Below, piece after piece: positions 24,872 to 33,266 of a DNA stretch of 64,000 bases. Position 1 is the first letter of the stretch. Each line of letters starts with the position of its first letter. The notes below the pieces were generated by a model that made no database searches, was not told the origin of the DNA, and saw nothing but the letters and a program-made list of their open reading frames with translations. Source of the stretch: Solirubrobacter ginsenosidimutans (GTDB lineage Bacteria; Actinomycetota; Thermoleophilia; Solirubrobacterales; Solirubrobacteraceae). The position numbers and the translations under genes were made by a program. Location: contig NZ_JAPDOD010000037.1 in NCBI RefSeq assembly GCF_027587205.1, forward strand, positions 33,298 to 97,297, in the 5' to 3' direction.

Positions 24872-25655
24872 CGATCGCGCGCTCGTGGCGCGCGCGGGCG
24901 GCGGCGTACTCGCCGGCCACCTCTTCGATCTCGCCCAGGAGCCGCACCTCGCCGCGGTCGAGCCACAGCCCGCGCGTGCAGATGTCGCGCACCAGGTCGA
25001 GCTCGTGCGACACGAAGATCACCGTGCGACCCTCGCGCACGAGGCGACGCATCTCGTCGACGCAGGTCGCCTTGAAGTGATCGTCGGCGAAGGTGAGGAC
25101 CTCGTCGAAGATGTAGACGTCGGCGGGGAAGCGCAGCGCGGTCGCGAAGGTGAGCCGCGCCTTCATCCCCTCCGAGAAGCGCTTGACCGGCGTCTCCATG
25201 TGGTCCGCGTCCATCTCCGCGAACTCGGCGATCCCGGGCATGGCCTCGGCGATCTCGTCCCCGTCCAGGCCGAGGATCGTGCCGAAGAGCACCGCGTTCT
25301 CCTCGCCGGTGAGATCGGGGTGGAAGGACGACCCGACGCTCAGCACGGGCACGACGCGCCCCCTGACGTCGAGCCAGCCGTCGCTCGGGGGCGTGATCGC
25401 CGCGAGGATCGACATCATCGTCGTCTTGCCGGAGCCGTTGTGCCCGAGGATCGTGAACGCCTCGCCGCGCGCGATGTCGAAGCTCACGTCGCGCAGCGCG
25501 TGGAAGCGCTCAACCGGCGGCTGAGCGCGCCCGAGCCGCGTGATCGAGCGCAGCGTGCGCTTCAGGCTGGCCAGCTCGCCGAGCTCGTACGACTTGCTGA
25601 GCCCGCGCGCGCGGACCGCCGAGACCTCGTCGAGCACCGGTGTTTCAGACGACAT
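24864..25655 (-). CDS. Wzt-type ABC transporter ATPase (polysaccharide export)
   Basis: 263 residues. Walker A 'GHNGSGKTTMM' near 67, Q-loop-like region 'GSSFHPDLTGEENAVLFG', signature 'FSEGMKARLTFATALRF', Walker B 'VYIFDEVLTFAD' and switch 'VIFVSHELDLV' are all present. The 'Y/VGSSFHPDLTG' region and degenerate signature are typical of O-antigen/teichoic acid exporters. There is no C-terminal carbohydrate-binding extension. ATG 25655 overlaps the end of the permease gene by 11 nt, so permease and ATPase form a two-gene export operon. Confidence 0.92.
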   Translation of the reverse strand: MSSETPVLDEVSAVRARGLSKSYELGELASLKRTLRSITRLGRAQPPVERFHALRDVSFDIARGEAFTILGHNGSGKTTMMSILAAITPPSDGWLDVRGRVVPVLSVGSSFHPDLTGEENAVLFGTILGLDGDEIAEAMPGIAEFAEMDADHMETPVKRFSEGMKARLTFATALRFPADVYIFDEVLTFADDHFKATCVDEMRRLVREGRTVIFVSHELDLVRDICTRGLWLDRGEVRLLGEIEEVAGEYAAARARHERAIAT

Positions 25656-26541
25656 CGGCGAACGAAGGCTCGAGGCGGACGAAGACCCACCAACCGACGA
25701 TGGTGAGCAGCACGGTGGTGGCAAGCGCGAGCCCCAGCGCCAGCTCCGTCACCGGGGCGCCGAGCATGCACCAGCGGAAGGCCTCGATGATGCCCGTGAA
25801 CGGGTTGAGGGAGAGCAGCAGCTTGAGGTTGGGCGAGACGTTGCCGATCGCGTAGCCGACCGGCGTCACGAAGATGCCGCCCTGCAGGATGACCGGGACC
25901 AACTCGCCGACGTCGTGCCGGCGGACGTTCAGCGCCGACAGGAGGTTGGTCATGCTCCAGAGGAGCAGCAGCAGCCAGGCGATCGGCAGCGGCAGCAACA
26001 GCACCTGAAGCGGGAAGAACAGGCCGGACGCGACGATCACCACGACCGCCAGCGCGAGCGTGATCAGCAGGTTCGGGATCGAGCTCAGGATCGCCGCGGT
26101 CACGAACGCGATCCGCGGGCACGCGACCAGCCGGACGAACCGCCAGTTGACGACGTGCGTGCGCACGCCCGCCGCCAGCGCGAGGTTGGCGCACGACCAC
26201 ACCGCGATGCCGACCACCGCGAACGGCGCGTAAGGGATGCCGTCCGTGTCGACGTGCGTCACGCCATTGAAGACGAGAACGAAGCCGAACAGGATGCCAA
26301 TCGGCTGGACGAGGAGCCACAGCGGGCCGATCGCGGACTGCTTGAAGCGGATCCGCACGTCGCGCGTGGCGATCCGGCTGGCGATCGGGAAGCTCGTCCA
26401 GATGTCGGAGATCGCCACTCGGCGGCCGCCCGGCTGCAGGCGCCGGATCGACGGGTCGGCCGGCGCGGCGAGGCGTTCGGCCTCCCGTTGCGCAGCGGAG
26501 CCAGGTGCGCCCGAAGGGGTCTCAGCGGAAAGGTTCGTCAT
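25645..26541 (-). CDS. ABC-2 permease, Wzm-type polysaccharide exporter
   Basis: 298 residues. The N-terminal ~50 residues are cytoplasmic and Pro/Ala-rich, followed by the 'IATRDVRIRFKQSAIGPLW' amphipathic segment conserved in Wzm/TagG and six TMs. 'LLSLNPFTGIIEAFRWCMLG' before the last TM is a family landmark. It should form the membrane channel with the ATPase encoded next. A TAGCAT -10 candidate lies 29 nt before the start, so this mRNA likely has a short leader, unlike most neighbours. Confidence 0.9.
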   Translation of the reverse strand: MTNLSAETPSGAPGSAAQREAERLAAPADPSIRRLQPGGRRVAISDIWTSFPIASRIATRDVRIRFKQSAIGPLWLLVQPIGILFGFVLVFNGVTHVDTDGIPYAPFAVVGIAVWSCANLALAAGVRTHVVNWRFVRLVACPRIAFVTAAILSSIPNLLITLALAVVVIVASGLFFPLQVLLLPLPIAWLLLLLWSMTNLLSALNVRRHDVGELVPVILQGGIFVTPVGYAIGNVSPNLKLLLSLNPFTGIIEAFRWCMLGAPVTELALGLALATTVLLTIVGWWVFVRLEPSFADVV

Positions 26542-26619
26542 GCGTCAGACACGCGCTTGGCGCCGCTTCGATGCTAGCGGAGGCCTCAGCGCCGCCCCGG
26601 CGGCTCTCCGAGCCGCCGC

Positions 26620-26625
26620 TAACGT
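26620..26625 (+). promoter_or_regulatory. -10 box TAACGT, leaderless promoter
   Basis: TAACGT ends 7 nt before ATG 26633. Confidence 0.55.
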
Positions 26626-26632
26626 GGCGGCC

Positions 26633-28087
26633 ATGTCGGCACCCACGATCCTGCTGTCGGCTCCGTACGGGGTCGCGGCGCGCTTTCTGCTGCGCACCGC
26701 GGTCGTTCCGCGGCTGCTCGACGCGGGCGTGAAGGTCGTCGTGCTGGTCCCCAATCCCGACGAGGAGTATCTGCGCGCGGAGTTCGACGATCCCCGGATC
26801 ACGCTGGAGCTGCTGCGCACCGGCACCCAGCCGCCGGCGGACCGCTTGTGGCTCGCGACGACGACGCTGCGCGGCACCGTGCTGGCCGACGGGCATCGGA
26901 ACCGCACGATCCGGGCGAAGCTGGCGAACGCCGCGGCCGGCCTTGCCCAGCAGGGCCGGCTCGGCCGGCTGGCGGCGGCGGCGCTGCGCGTGACCGTTCC
27001 AGCCTTCTGGCGCTCGCGCACGCTGCGGCGCGGGCTGCTCGCGCTCGAGACGCGCTTTCGCTCGCCCGATCCGCACGCCGACGTCTTCGAGCGTCACCGC
27101 CCGCGACTCGTCGTCACCACCAGCCCGGGGTGGTTCCTCGCCGACGCGGTGGTGCTCCGTGAGGCCCGGCGGCGCGGGATCCCGTCGGTCGCCGCCGTCC
27201 TGGGCTGGGACAATCCGACCAGCAAGGGATATCGCGGCGCGGATCCCGAGACGATCGTCGCCTGGTCGCAGCACATGGCCGATCAGGTCGCGGCGCTGCA
27301 CGACTTCCCACGCGAGCGCGTGCAGGCGACCGGCGTGCCGCACTTCGATCTCTACCGGCGTCCCGGCCAGCTGCTGGACCGCGAGACGCTCTTCGCCCGG
27401 TTCGGGCTCGACCCCGCCCGCAAGCTCGTCGTCTTCGCCACCAGCACCCCGAGCGGGCTGGGCGACAACACCGCCGTGGCGCGCAGCATCGAGGAAGCGA
27501 TCGCGAGCGGCACGCTCGGCGACGCGCAGCTCGTCGTGCGGGTCCACCCGTTCTACTTCCGGACGGGCGAGGACACCGGCATCGGGTCGCTACGCGCGCT
27601 GGCCGAGCGCTGCGAGCACGTGACGCTGGACGTGCCGGAGATCCTCTCCCTGCGCATGCGCTCGGATGTGCCGCACAGCGACGACGTCCGCCTCGGCTCG
27701 TTGCTGGCGCACTGCGACGTGCTCGTCAACGTGTTCTCGACCACGACCGTCGAGGCGTTTCTGCTCGACCGGCCGGTCGTGTTCGTGGGCGGGTGGCAGC
27801 GTCCGGATCGGCCGGGCGGGCCCGATCCGCGCGACTACGCGGGCTACACGCACCTGCGCGGGCTGATCGAGGCCGGGGCGGTGCGCGTGGCCGCCGATCC
27901 CGCCGCGCTCGTGGAGCACATCCGCTCCTACCTCGACGACCCGTCGCTGGAGCGCGACCTGCGGCTGCGCTTCGCGCAGCGCGAGGCGGGCCCGGCCGAC
28001 GGCCACGCGGGTGACCGCCTCGCCGACCTGATCCTGGCCGCGGCGGGCACCCGGGCCCCGGCGCCCGCGCCCTCTGGCACGGTCTGA
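26633..28087 (+). CDS. GT-B glycosyl/glycerophosphotransferase-like protein
   Basis: 484 residues. The N-terminal half is a Rossmann domain ('TILLSAPYGVAARFLLRTAV', 'VVLVPNPDEEYL'), the centre has 'VTTSPGWFLADAVVLREARR', 'SVAAVLGWDNPTSKGY' and 'VQATGVPHFDLY', and the second half carries 'LVVRVHPFYFR' and 'CDVLVNVFSTTTVEAFLLDRP', like CDP-glycerol glycerophosphotransferases and capsule transferases. ATG 26633 is set by the -10 box. It is divergent from the ABC permease gene. A sugar-, polyol- or nonulosonate-transfer role is possible. Confidence 0.7.
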   Translation: MSAPTILLSAPYGVAARFLLRTAVVPRLLDAGVKVVVLVPNPDEEYLRAEFDDPRITLELLRTGTQPPADRLWLATTTLRGTVLADGHRNRTIRAKLANAAAGLAQQGRLGRLAAAALRVTVPAFWRSRTLRRGLLALETRFRSPDPHADVFERHRPRLVVTTSPGWFLADAVVLREARRRGIPSVAAVLGWDNPTSKGYRGADPETIVAWSQHMADQVAALHDFPRERVQATGVPHFDLYRRPGQLLDRETLFARFGLDPARKLVVFATSTPSGLGDNTAVARSIEEAIASGTLGDAQLVVRVHPFYFRTGEDTGIGSLRALAERCEHVTLDVPEILSLRMRSDVPHSDDVRLGSLLAHCDVLVNVFSTTTVEAFLLDRPVVFVGGWQRPDRPGGPDPRDYAGYTHLRGLIEAGAVRVAADPAALVEHIRSYLDDPSLERDLRLRFAQREAGPADGHAGDRLADLILAAAGTRAPAPAPSGTV

Positions 28088-28094
28088 GCCCGGC

Positions 28095-28100
28095 TACTGT
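28095..28100 (+). promoter_or_regulatory. -10 box TACTGT, leaderless promoter
   Basis: TACTGT ends 8 nt before GTG 28109. Confidence 0.55.
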
Positions 28101-28108
28101 CAGAGCCC

Positions 28109-29464
28109 GTGCGCTTTCTGTTCACCACGCTCCAATTCGAGGAGAGCGCGGCCTATGGCCGCGTCGGCACGGCCCTCGAGGGCCTCGGCCACGAGGTCCG
28201 CCACGTCACGTTCTCACGCCAGGCGGCGCTCGACCTGCGCCAAGCGGGAGCCCAAGCCATCTGCCTCGCCGACCGGCTGCGCGACGCGGCACCCGGCGAC
28301 CTCGACCTCCAGGCGCAACGGATCGAGCGCGAGTACCCGATCCCCTCGCTGCGCGACGTCTGGCTGACCGACCCGGCGTGCAAGGGGATGCCTGAGCGCC
28401 GCTGCCTCGAGCGCACCGTTCGCCATTTCCTCGCGCTGGAGGAGATCTTCGCCGAGCTCGAGCCCGACGTGGTCGTGCCCGAGGTCGGCAGCGAGACGAT
28501 GCGCACCGCGGCGCACCTCATCGCCGCCCGGCGCGGCGCGACGACGCTGTTTCTCTTCTACACGATCTTCCCGCGCCCGCTGCGCCTGTACCAGGACAGC
28601 TACCACCGCCCGATCGTCGCGCCCGAGGACGTGCGCGCGCTGGACGACGACGAGCGCGCCGAGGTCGAGGGGTTCGTGCGCACGTACATCGACCGTGACA
28701 AGCCCACGCTCCCGCACCGGCGCGCGCGGATCACCCCCGCCAAGCTGCGCGACTGGGTGCGTCACCTGCGCGTGCAGCGCAGCGTCGATCACGACAACGA
28801 CTACCTCGTCCCGGGCCGGTTCGTGCGCAACTTCGTCGTGCAGACCGCCCGCCGGCGCCTCAGCCGGCGGCTCTATGAGCCGCTGCCGGAGGACCGCAAG
28901 CTCGTCTACTTCCCGCTGCACGTCACCGACGACTTCAAGGTCAAGCGCGTGATCCCGCACTGCGTCGACCAGGCGTACCTGATCGAGCAGGTCGCGGACG
29001 CGCTGCCGGAGGGCTACGAGCTCGTGCTCAAGGAGCATCCGGTGTCGCTCGGGCGCAACCCGGTCTCGTTCCTGCGGCGGCTGACGCGCCGGGACAACGT
29101 CCGCATGGTGGACGCCTACACGTCCTCGCACGAGCTGATCCGGCGCTCGGAGGCGATCGTCGTCATCTCCTCGACGGTCGGCCTGGAGGCGCTGCTGCAC
29201 GGCAAGCCCGTGCTGACCATGGGGCAGCCGTTCTACGCGGGCTACGGCGTGACGGTCGACGTCGACTCCTTCCGCGAGTTGCGCGAGCAGGTGCCGGCCG
29301 TGTTGCGCTTCAGCCCTGACCGCGAGCAGACCTTGCGGTTCCTGCACGCCGCCATGCGCTCGACGTATGAAGGCGCCCCGGCCGGGGTCGACGCATCGTC
29401 GGCGAACGCGCAGGCGCTCGCGCGGTCGATGACCGCCGCGCTCGAGCGAGCGCCCGCTCACTGA
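28109..29464 (+). CDS. Capsule polysaccharide synthesis-type glycosyltransferase
   Basis: 451 residues. The C-terminal half resembles the Capsule_synth/KpsC-S group: 'KLVYFPLHVTDDFKVKRV', 'YELVLKEHPVSLGRNP', 'LIRRSEAIVVISSTVGLEAL' and 'GKPVLTMGQPFYAGYGVT'. The N-terminal half has a Rossmann-like opening 'RFLFTTLQFEESAAYGRVG'. These enzymes act on lipid linkers or polymer chains of ABC-exported capsules; a retaining Kdo/nonulosonate activity is a reasonable guess given neuABC nearby. The stop overlaps the next ATG in TGATG. Confidence 0.75.
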   Translation: MRFLFTTLQFEESAAYGRVGTALEGLGHEVRHVTFSRQAALDLRQAGAQAICLADRLRDAAPGDLDLQAQRIEREYPIPSLRDVWLTDPACKGMPERRCLERTVRHFLALEEIFAELEPDVVVPEVGSETMRTAAHLIAARRGATTLFLFYTIFPRPLRLYQDSYHRPIVAPEDVRALDDDERAEVEGFVRTYIDRDKPTLPHRRARITPAKLRDWVRHLRVQRSVDHDNDYLVPGRFVRNFVVQTARRRLSRRLYEPLPEDRKLVYFPLHVTDDFKVKRVIPHCVDQAYLIEQVADALPEGYELVLKEHPVSLGRNPVSFLRRLTRRDNVRMVDAYTSSHELIRRSEAIVVISSTVGLEALLHGKPVLTMGQPFYAGYGVTVDVDSFRELREQVPAVLRFSPDREQTLRFLHAAMRSTYEGAPAGVDASSANAQALARSMTAALERAPAH

Positions 29465-30519
29465 TGCGGGTCGCGTACGACCTGACCGCGCTGCAGATCA
29501 ACAGCAGCGGCGTCGCCCGCTGGATCACCGCGTTGCGGCGCGCGCTGGCCGCTCGCGACGAACCGGAGATCGTCGACATCGCGCAACCGCAGCGGGCCCG
29601 TGAAGGCCGCGTGCCGCACGCGCTCCTGCGCGAGGGCGCCTGGTTGCCGGCGGGGCTGGCGAACGCCGCCCGCCGGACCGGGGCCGATGTCCTGCACTGC
29701 CCGGCCCCGCTCGGGCCGTGGCGCCGCGGTTCGGTGCCGGTCGTCCTGAGCATCTACGACGTGATGCCGCTGCGCCGGCCGGAATGGTTCACCGCCGCCA
29801 ACCGCTGGCACACGCGTCTGGTGCTTCCCCGGATCGCGCGCGGCGCCGACATCGTGCTCGTCCCGTCCGCCTTCTCGCGCGACGAATTGCTCGACGAGGT
29901 CCCCGGACTTGCGCCCGATCGCGTCGTCGTGGTCTCCGGCGGCGTCGACGCGCAGTTCTGCGCCGGGCCGCGACCGGACGCCGAGCGCCCGTACCTGCTC
30001 ACCGTCGGCGAGCTGCAACCGCGCAAGAACGTCGAGACCGCCATCCGCGCCTTCGGGCAACTGGCCTCCCAGCACCCTGAGCTCGAGCTGCTGGTGGTCG
30101 GCGCGCGCGGCTGGGGCGAAGCTCCCGTCACCCACGAGATCGGCTCCGCGGCCGAGCGTGTGCGGTTCGCCGGCCACGTGTCCGATCAGCGGCTGGTCGA
30201 GCTGTATCGCGGCGCCTCGGCCTTGCTGTTTCCCTCGCGCTACGAGGGCTTCGGCCTGCCGGCGCTCGAGGCGATGGCGTGCGGAACCCCGGTCGTCGCC
30301 GCCCGGGCCGCGAGCCTTCCCGAGGTCGTCGGTGATGCGGGGCTGCTGGTCGATCCAGGCGACGCGGGCGCTTGGGCGGCGGCCACCGGCCGCCTGCTCG
30401 ACGATGCCGATCTGGTCGCCGAGCTGCGCACGCGCGGGCTCGCTCGCGCCGCCCGATTCACGTGGCATCGCTGCGCGGAGCAGACGGTCGCGGCGTACCG
30501 GCAGGCCGCCGCCGCGTAG
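29464..30519 (+). CDS. GT4-family glycosyltransferase
   Basis: 351 residues. 'MRVAYDLTALQINSSGVARW' has the acceptor-loop Gly, 'LSIYDVMPLRRPEWF' and 'IVLVPSAFSRDEL' are typical of mannosyltransferase-like GT4 enzymes, and the donor half has 'LTVGELQPRKNVETAIRAF' and 'LLFPSRYEGFGLPALEAMAC'. The start is fixed by the TGATG overlap with the previous gene. It is last before a perfect hairpin and probably ends the transcription unit that begins at 28095. Confidence 0.88.
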   Translation: MRVAYDLTALQINSSGVARWITALRRALAARDEPEIVDIAQPQRAREGRVPHALLREGAWLPAGLANAARRTGADVLHCPAPLGPWRRGSVPVVLSIYDVMPLRRPEWFTAANRWHTRLVLPRIARGADIVLVPSAFSRDELLDEVPGLAPDRVVVVSGGVDAQFCAGPRPDAERPYLLTVGELQPRKNVETAIRAFGQLASQHPELELLVVGARGWGEAPVTHEIGSAAERVRFAGHVSDQRLVELYRGASALLFPSRYEGFGLPALEAMACGTPVVAARAASLPEVVGDAGLLVDPGDAGAWAAATGRLLDDADLVAELRTRGLARAARFTWHRCAEQTVAAYRQAAAA

Positions 30520-30539
30520 CCCTCCGGCGTGCCGGAGGG
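30520..30539 (+). terminator. Hairpin after the GT4 gene (9-bp stem)
   Basis: CCCTCCGGC and its exact reverse complement GCCGGAGGG are separated by GT, starting 1 nt after the TAG stop. No T-run follows, so it may work as a structure-dependent terminator or 3' stabiliser. The ~80 bp after it up to 30622 hold only a possible TACGCT -10 box at 30555-30560. Confidence 0.5.
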
Positions 30540-30622
30540 CGCCGTATCCCCTGTTACGCTGTCGGCCCCGGGTACGGCGCCGCAACTTCCCGCTGCGTCG
30601 ACCGTCTTTGTTGCTGCCGCCT

Positions 30623-31381
30623 ATGACCAAGCGAAGCGACCATCTCGTCGTCATCCCCGCGTATAACGAAGCCGCCACCGTTGCGGCCGTGACCGGTCGC
30701 GTGCACGACCTTGCGCCGTTCTGCGACGTCCTGGTGGTCAACGACGGCTCGACCGACGCCACGGCGACGCGGGCCCGCGAAGCCGGCGCGACCGTGCTCG
30801 AGCTGCCGTTCAACCTCGGCATCGGCGGGGCGGTGCAGGCCGGATTCGTGTACGCCAAGGAGAACGGCTACCGCTACATGGTCCAGGTCGACGGCGACGG
30901 TCAGCACGACCCGTCGGAGATCGAGACGTTGCAGGGCGTGATGGACTCCGATCCCGCCCTGGACATGGTCTGCGGCTCACGCTTCCTCGTGCCGGGCGAG
31001 TACCTGGCGCCGATCTCGCGCCGGACGGGCATCCACGTCTTCGCGTTCCTGCTCTCGCGGATCGTCGGCCAGCGCGTGACCGATCCGACGTCCGGCTTCA
31101 GGCTCTACAACCGGCGCGCGATCGAGCTGTTCGCGACGGACTACCCGCACGATTATCCGGAGGTCGAGGCGGTGCTGATGCTGCACACGCAGCGGCTGCG
31201 CATGGCCGAGGTGCCGGTGCGCATGTTCGAGCGTGGCGGCGGGCGGTCCTCGATCAGCACCGGCAAGTCCTTCTATTACATGATCAAGGTGCTGCTGGCG
31301 ATCTTCGTCGGCATGCTTCGCCGGCGCGCGGTCCCGCGGCCCGGCGACCCTGCGCCTGTCGCAGCCGAGCACGGGATCTAG
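30623..31381 (+). CDS. GT2-family glycosyltransferase (dolichyl-phosphate-mannose-synthase-like)
   Basis: 252 residues. 'HLVVIPAYNEAATV' opens the GT-A fold, 'LVVNDGSTDAT' gives the nucleotide site, 'MVQVDGDGQHDPSEI' the DxD metal motif, and 'GSRFL' and 'DPTSGFRLYNRRAIELF' match DPM1-like enzymes that make polyprenyl-phosphate sugars. The gene is followed directly (no gap) by a DUF2304 gene, a common pairing. The product would feed the GT-C proteins encoded downstream (inference). Confidence 0.9.
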   Translation: MTKRSDHLVVIPAYNEAATVAAVTGRVHDLAPFCDVLVVNDGSTDATATRAREAGATVLELPFNLGIGGAVQAGFVYAKENGYRYMVQVDGDGQHDPSEIETLQGVMDSDPALDMVCGSRFLVPGEYLAPISRRTGIHVFAFLLSRIVGQRVTDPTSGFRLYNRRAIELFATDYPHDYPEVEAVLMLHTQRLRMAEVPVRMFERGGGRSSISTGKSFYYMIKVLLAIFVGMLRRRAVPRPGDPAPVAAEHGI

Positions 31382-31816
31382 ATGGATCGCAACCGGATCC
31401 AGATCGTCACGATCTTCGTCGCCGCGGTGCTGCTGGTCGGCGTCATCGACCTCGTGCGACGTCGCCGCCTGCTCGAGCGCTACGCGCTGCTGTGGCTGTT
31501 GAGCTCGGTCGTGCTGCTCGGGCTCGCGATCTGGCGCGGAGCGCTGGACAAGATCGCCGCGCAGCTCGGTGTCGCCTACCCGCCGAACGCGCTGTTCATC
31601 GTCGCCTTCGGCTTCGTGCTCTGGATGCTGCTGCACTTCTCGATCGCCGTGTCGCGCTTGAGCGATCAGTCCAAGGTCCTGGCGCAGCGAATCGCGCTCC
31701 TCGAGGAACGGATGCGCCGCCGGGAAGCGGCCGACGGCGCCCGCGAGCCCGAGGACGAAGGTGATTTCGAGGAAGTCGGTCCCCCGGGTCGCTTCGGCAC
31801 GGCCCGGAAGCACTGA
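31382..31816 (+). CDS. DUF2304-family membrane protein
   Basis: 144 residues with three TMs: residues ~8-23, ~35-52 and ~68-88 ('ALFIVAFGFVLWMLLHFSIA'), then a coiled-coil-like 'LAQRIALLEERMRRREA' and an acidic tail. This is the usual DUF2304 layout. The gene starts at the base after the stop of the GT2 gene. The small protein probably assists the GT2 enzyme at the membrane; the biochemical role is not established. Confidence 0.82.
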   Translation: MDRNRIQIVTIFVAAVLLVGVIDLVRRRRLLERYALLWLLSSVVLLGLAIWRGALDKIAAQLGVAYPPNALFIVAFGFVLWMLLHFSIAVSRLSDQSKVLAQRIALLEERMRRREAADGAREPEDEGDFEEVGPPGRFGTARKH

Positions 31817-31823
31817 CCAGGGA

Positions 31824-33266
31824 ATGCCGCGCGGCATCGCGCACCCGCTGGCGCCGCTGCTCGCGGTCGCCGCGTTGTTGACGGTCGCGTGGACCTTCGC
31901 CATCGCGCCGCTGCAGGGGCCAGACGAACCGGCGCATTTCAACTACGCCCAGCACCTGGCCGAGACCGGCCACAAGCCGTCGGTCTACGGCGGGCCGCAT
32001 CCCGACTCGTCGCAGACGGCCAATGCGCTGGTCCAGCTCAACCTGAGTCAGCTCGCCGGCGTCTTCGACGCCCGACCCGCGTGGTCGAAGCTCGAGGAGC
32101 GCCACTTCGACGAGACGATCAAGACACTGGGCAGGAAGGGCGCGAAGGACGGCTCGGGCCCGAACCCGCTCGCTAAGAACCCGCCGCTGTACTACGCGTT
32201 CGCGGCCGTGCCGTACTGGATCGGTTCGATCGGCTCGTTCTGGGACCGGCTCGTGGTGATGCGGCTGGCCAGCGGCCTGCTCTTCCTGCTCGCCGTGACG
32301 TGCACGTGGTTCGCGGCGGCCGAGCTCTTCGCGGCGGTCTGGCCGCGCGTGATCGCGACCGGCTCGTTCGCGCTGCTGCCGCAGATGACCGCGCTGAGCG
32401 GCGCGATCAACGCCGACAACCTGCTGATCGCGGTCTGGTCGGCGTTCACGTGGGCCGCGCTGCGCTTCGTGTGCCGCGGGCCGTCCGTGACGCGGATCCT
32501 CGCGCTCTGCGCGCTCGCCGGCGCGTCGCTGCTCACGCACGGCCGTGGGATCGCGATCCTCCCTGCCTTGGTCATCGTGCTCGCCGCGGGCCTCGTGCGG
32601 GCTCGCCCGGGCCTCTTGCGGACGGCGCGCCAGCTCGCCCCCGGGCTCGCGCTCCTGGCCGCCATCGCGCTCGTCTACCGCTTCCTCTTGACGCCGACCG
32701 GAGGGGCGTACGGCGGCGAGGTGACGCTCACGCATGGCGGCGCCCTGACGATCCCGGGGTTCATCAGCGACGTGTGGCAGTTCTATCTGCCGCGGTTGCC
32801 GTCGATGGCCCCGAGTGTCGGCGCCGGCTACGGGTACCGGCAGATGTACATCGAGTCGTTCTTCGGGCGCTTCGCGACGCTCGAGGTCGGCTACTCGAGC
32901 CTCGTCTACAACCTGATCCAGCTCGCGTGCGGCGTGGGGCTGATCGGGCTCGTCCTCGCCGCGGCCGGGCGCTGGAGCACCCTGCGCAGGCGCTGGCCCG
33001 AGGTGGTGACGGTCGCCGCGATCGCGCTGTCGATGATCATCCTGCTGCACGTCGCGTCCTACCGCGCGCTCGTGATCAGCGCCGACCCCCTGATCACCGG
33101 CCGCTATCTGTTGCCGATCGCCGGGGTCTTCGGCCTCGTGGTCGCGTTCGTCGTGACCTCGCTGCGGCCGCGGGTGAGCGCGCTGGCGGGGACGTTCGTG
33201 CTGTCCGGGCTGCTGGTCCTCAACCTCGGCGGCCTGTTGTTGACCTTCACGCGCTTCTATGGGTAG
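31824..33266 (+). CDS. DUF2142-family polytopic membrane protein
   Basis: 480 residues, about 11 TMs. 'IAPLQGPDEPAHFNYAQHLA' is the conserved first outer loop with the acidic motif, and 'GNPLAKNPPLYYAFAAVP'-like and 'GRYLLPIAGVFGLV' segments match the paralogue at 18746-20209. The C-terminus 'LGGLLLTFTRFYG' is shared as well. It overlaps the next gene by 8 nt, so the pair is coupled. A flippase or transferase role in surface glycan building is inferred. Confidence 0.83.
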   Translation: MPRGIAHPLAPLLAVAALLTVAWTFAIAPLQGPDEPAHFNYAQHLAETGHKPSVYGGPHPDSSQTANALVQLNLSQLAGVFDARPAWSKLEERHFDETIKTLGRKGAKDGSGPNPLAKNPPLYYAFAAVPYWIGSIGSFWDRLVVMRLASGLLFLLAVTCTWFAAAELFAAVWPRVIATGSFALLPQMTALSGAINADNLLIAVWSAFTWAALRFVCRGPSVTRILALCALAGASLLTHGRGIAILPALVIVLAAGLVRARPGLLRTARQLAPGLALLAAIALVYRFLLTPTGGAYGGEVTLTHGGALTIPGFISDVWQFYLPRLPSMAPSVGAGYGYRQMYIESFFGRFATLEVGYSSLVYNLIQLACGVGLIGLVLAAAGRWSTLRRRWPEVVTVAAIALSMIILLHVASYRALVISADPLITGRYLLPIAGVFGLVVAFVVTSLRPRVSALAGTFVLSGLLVLNLGGLLLTFTRFYG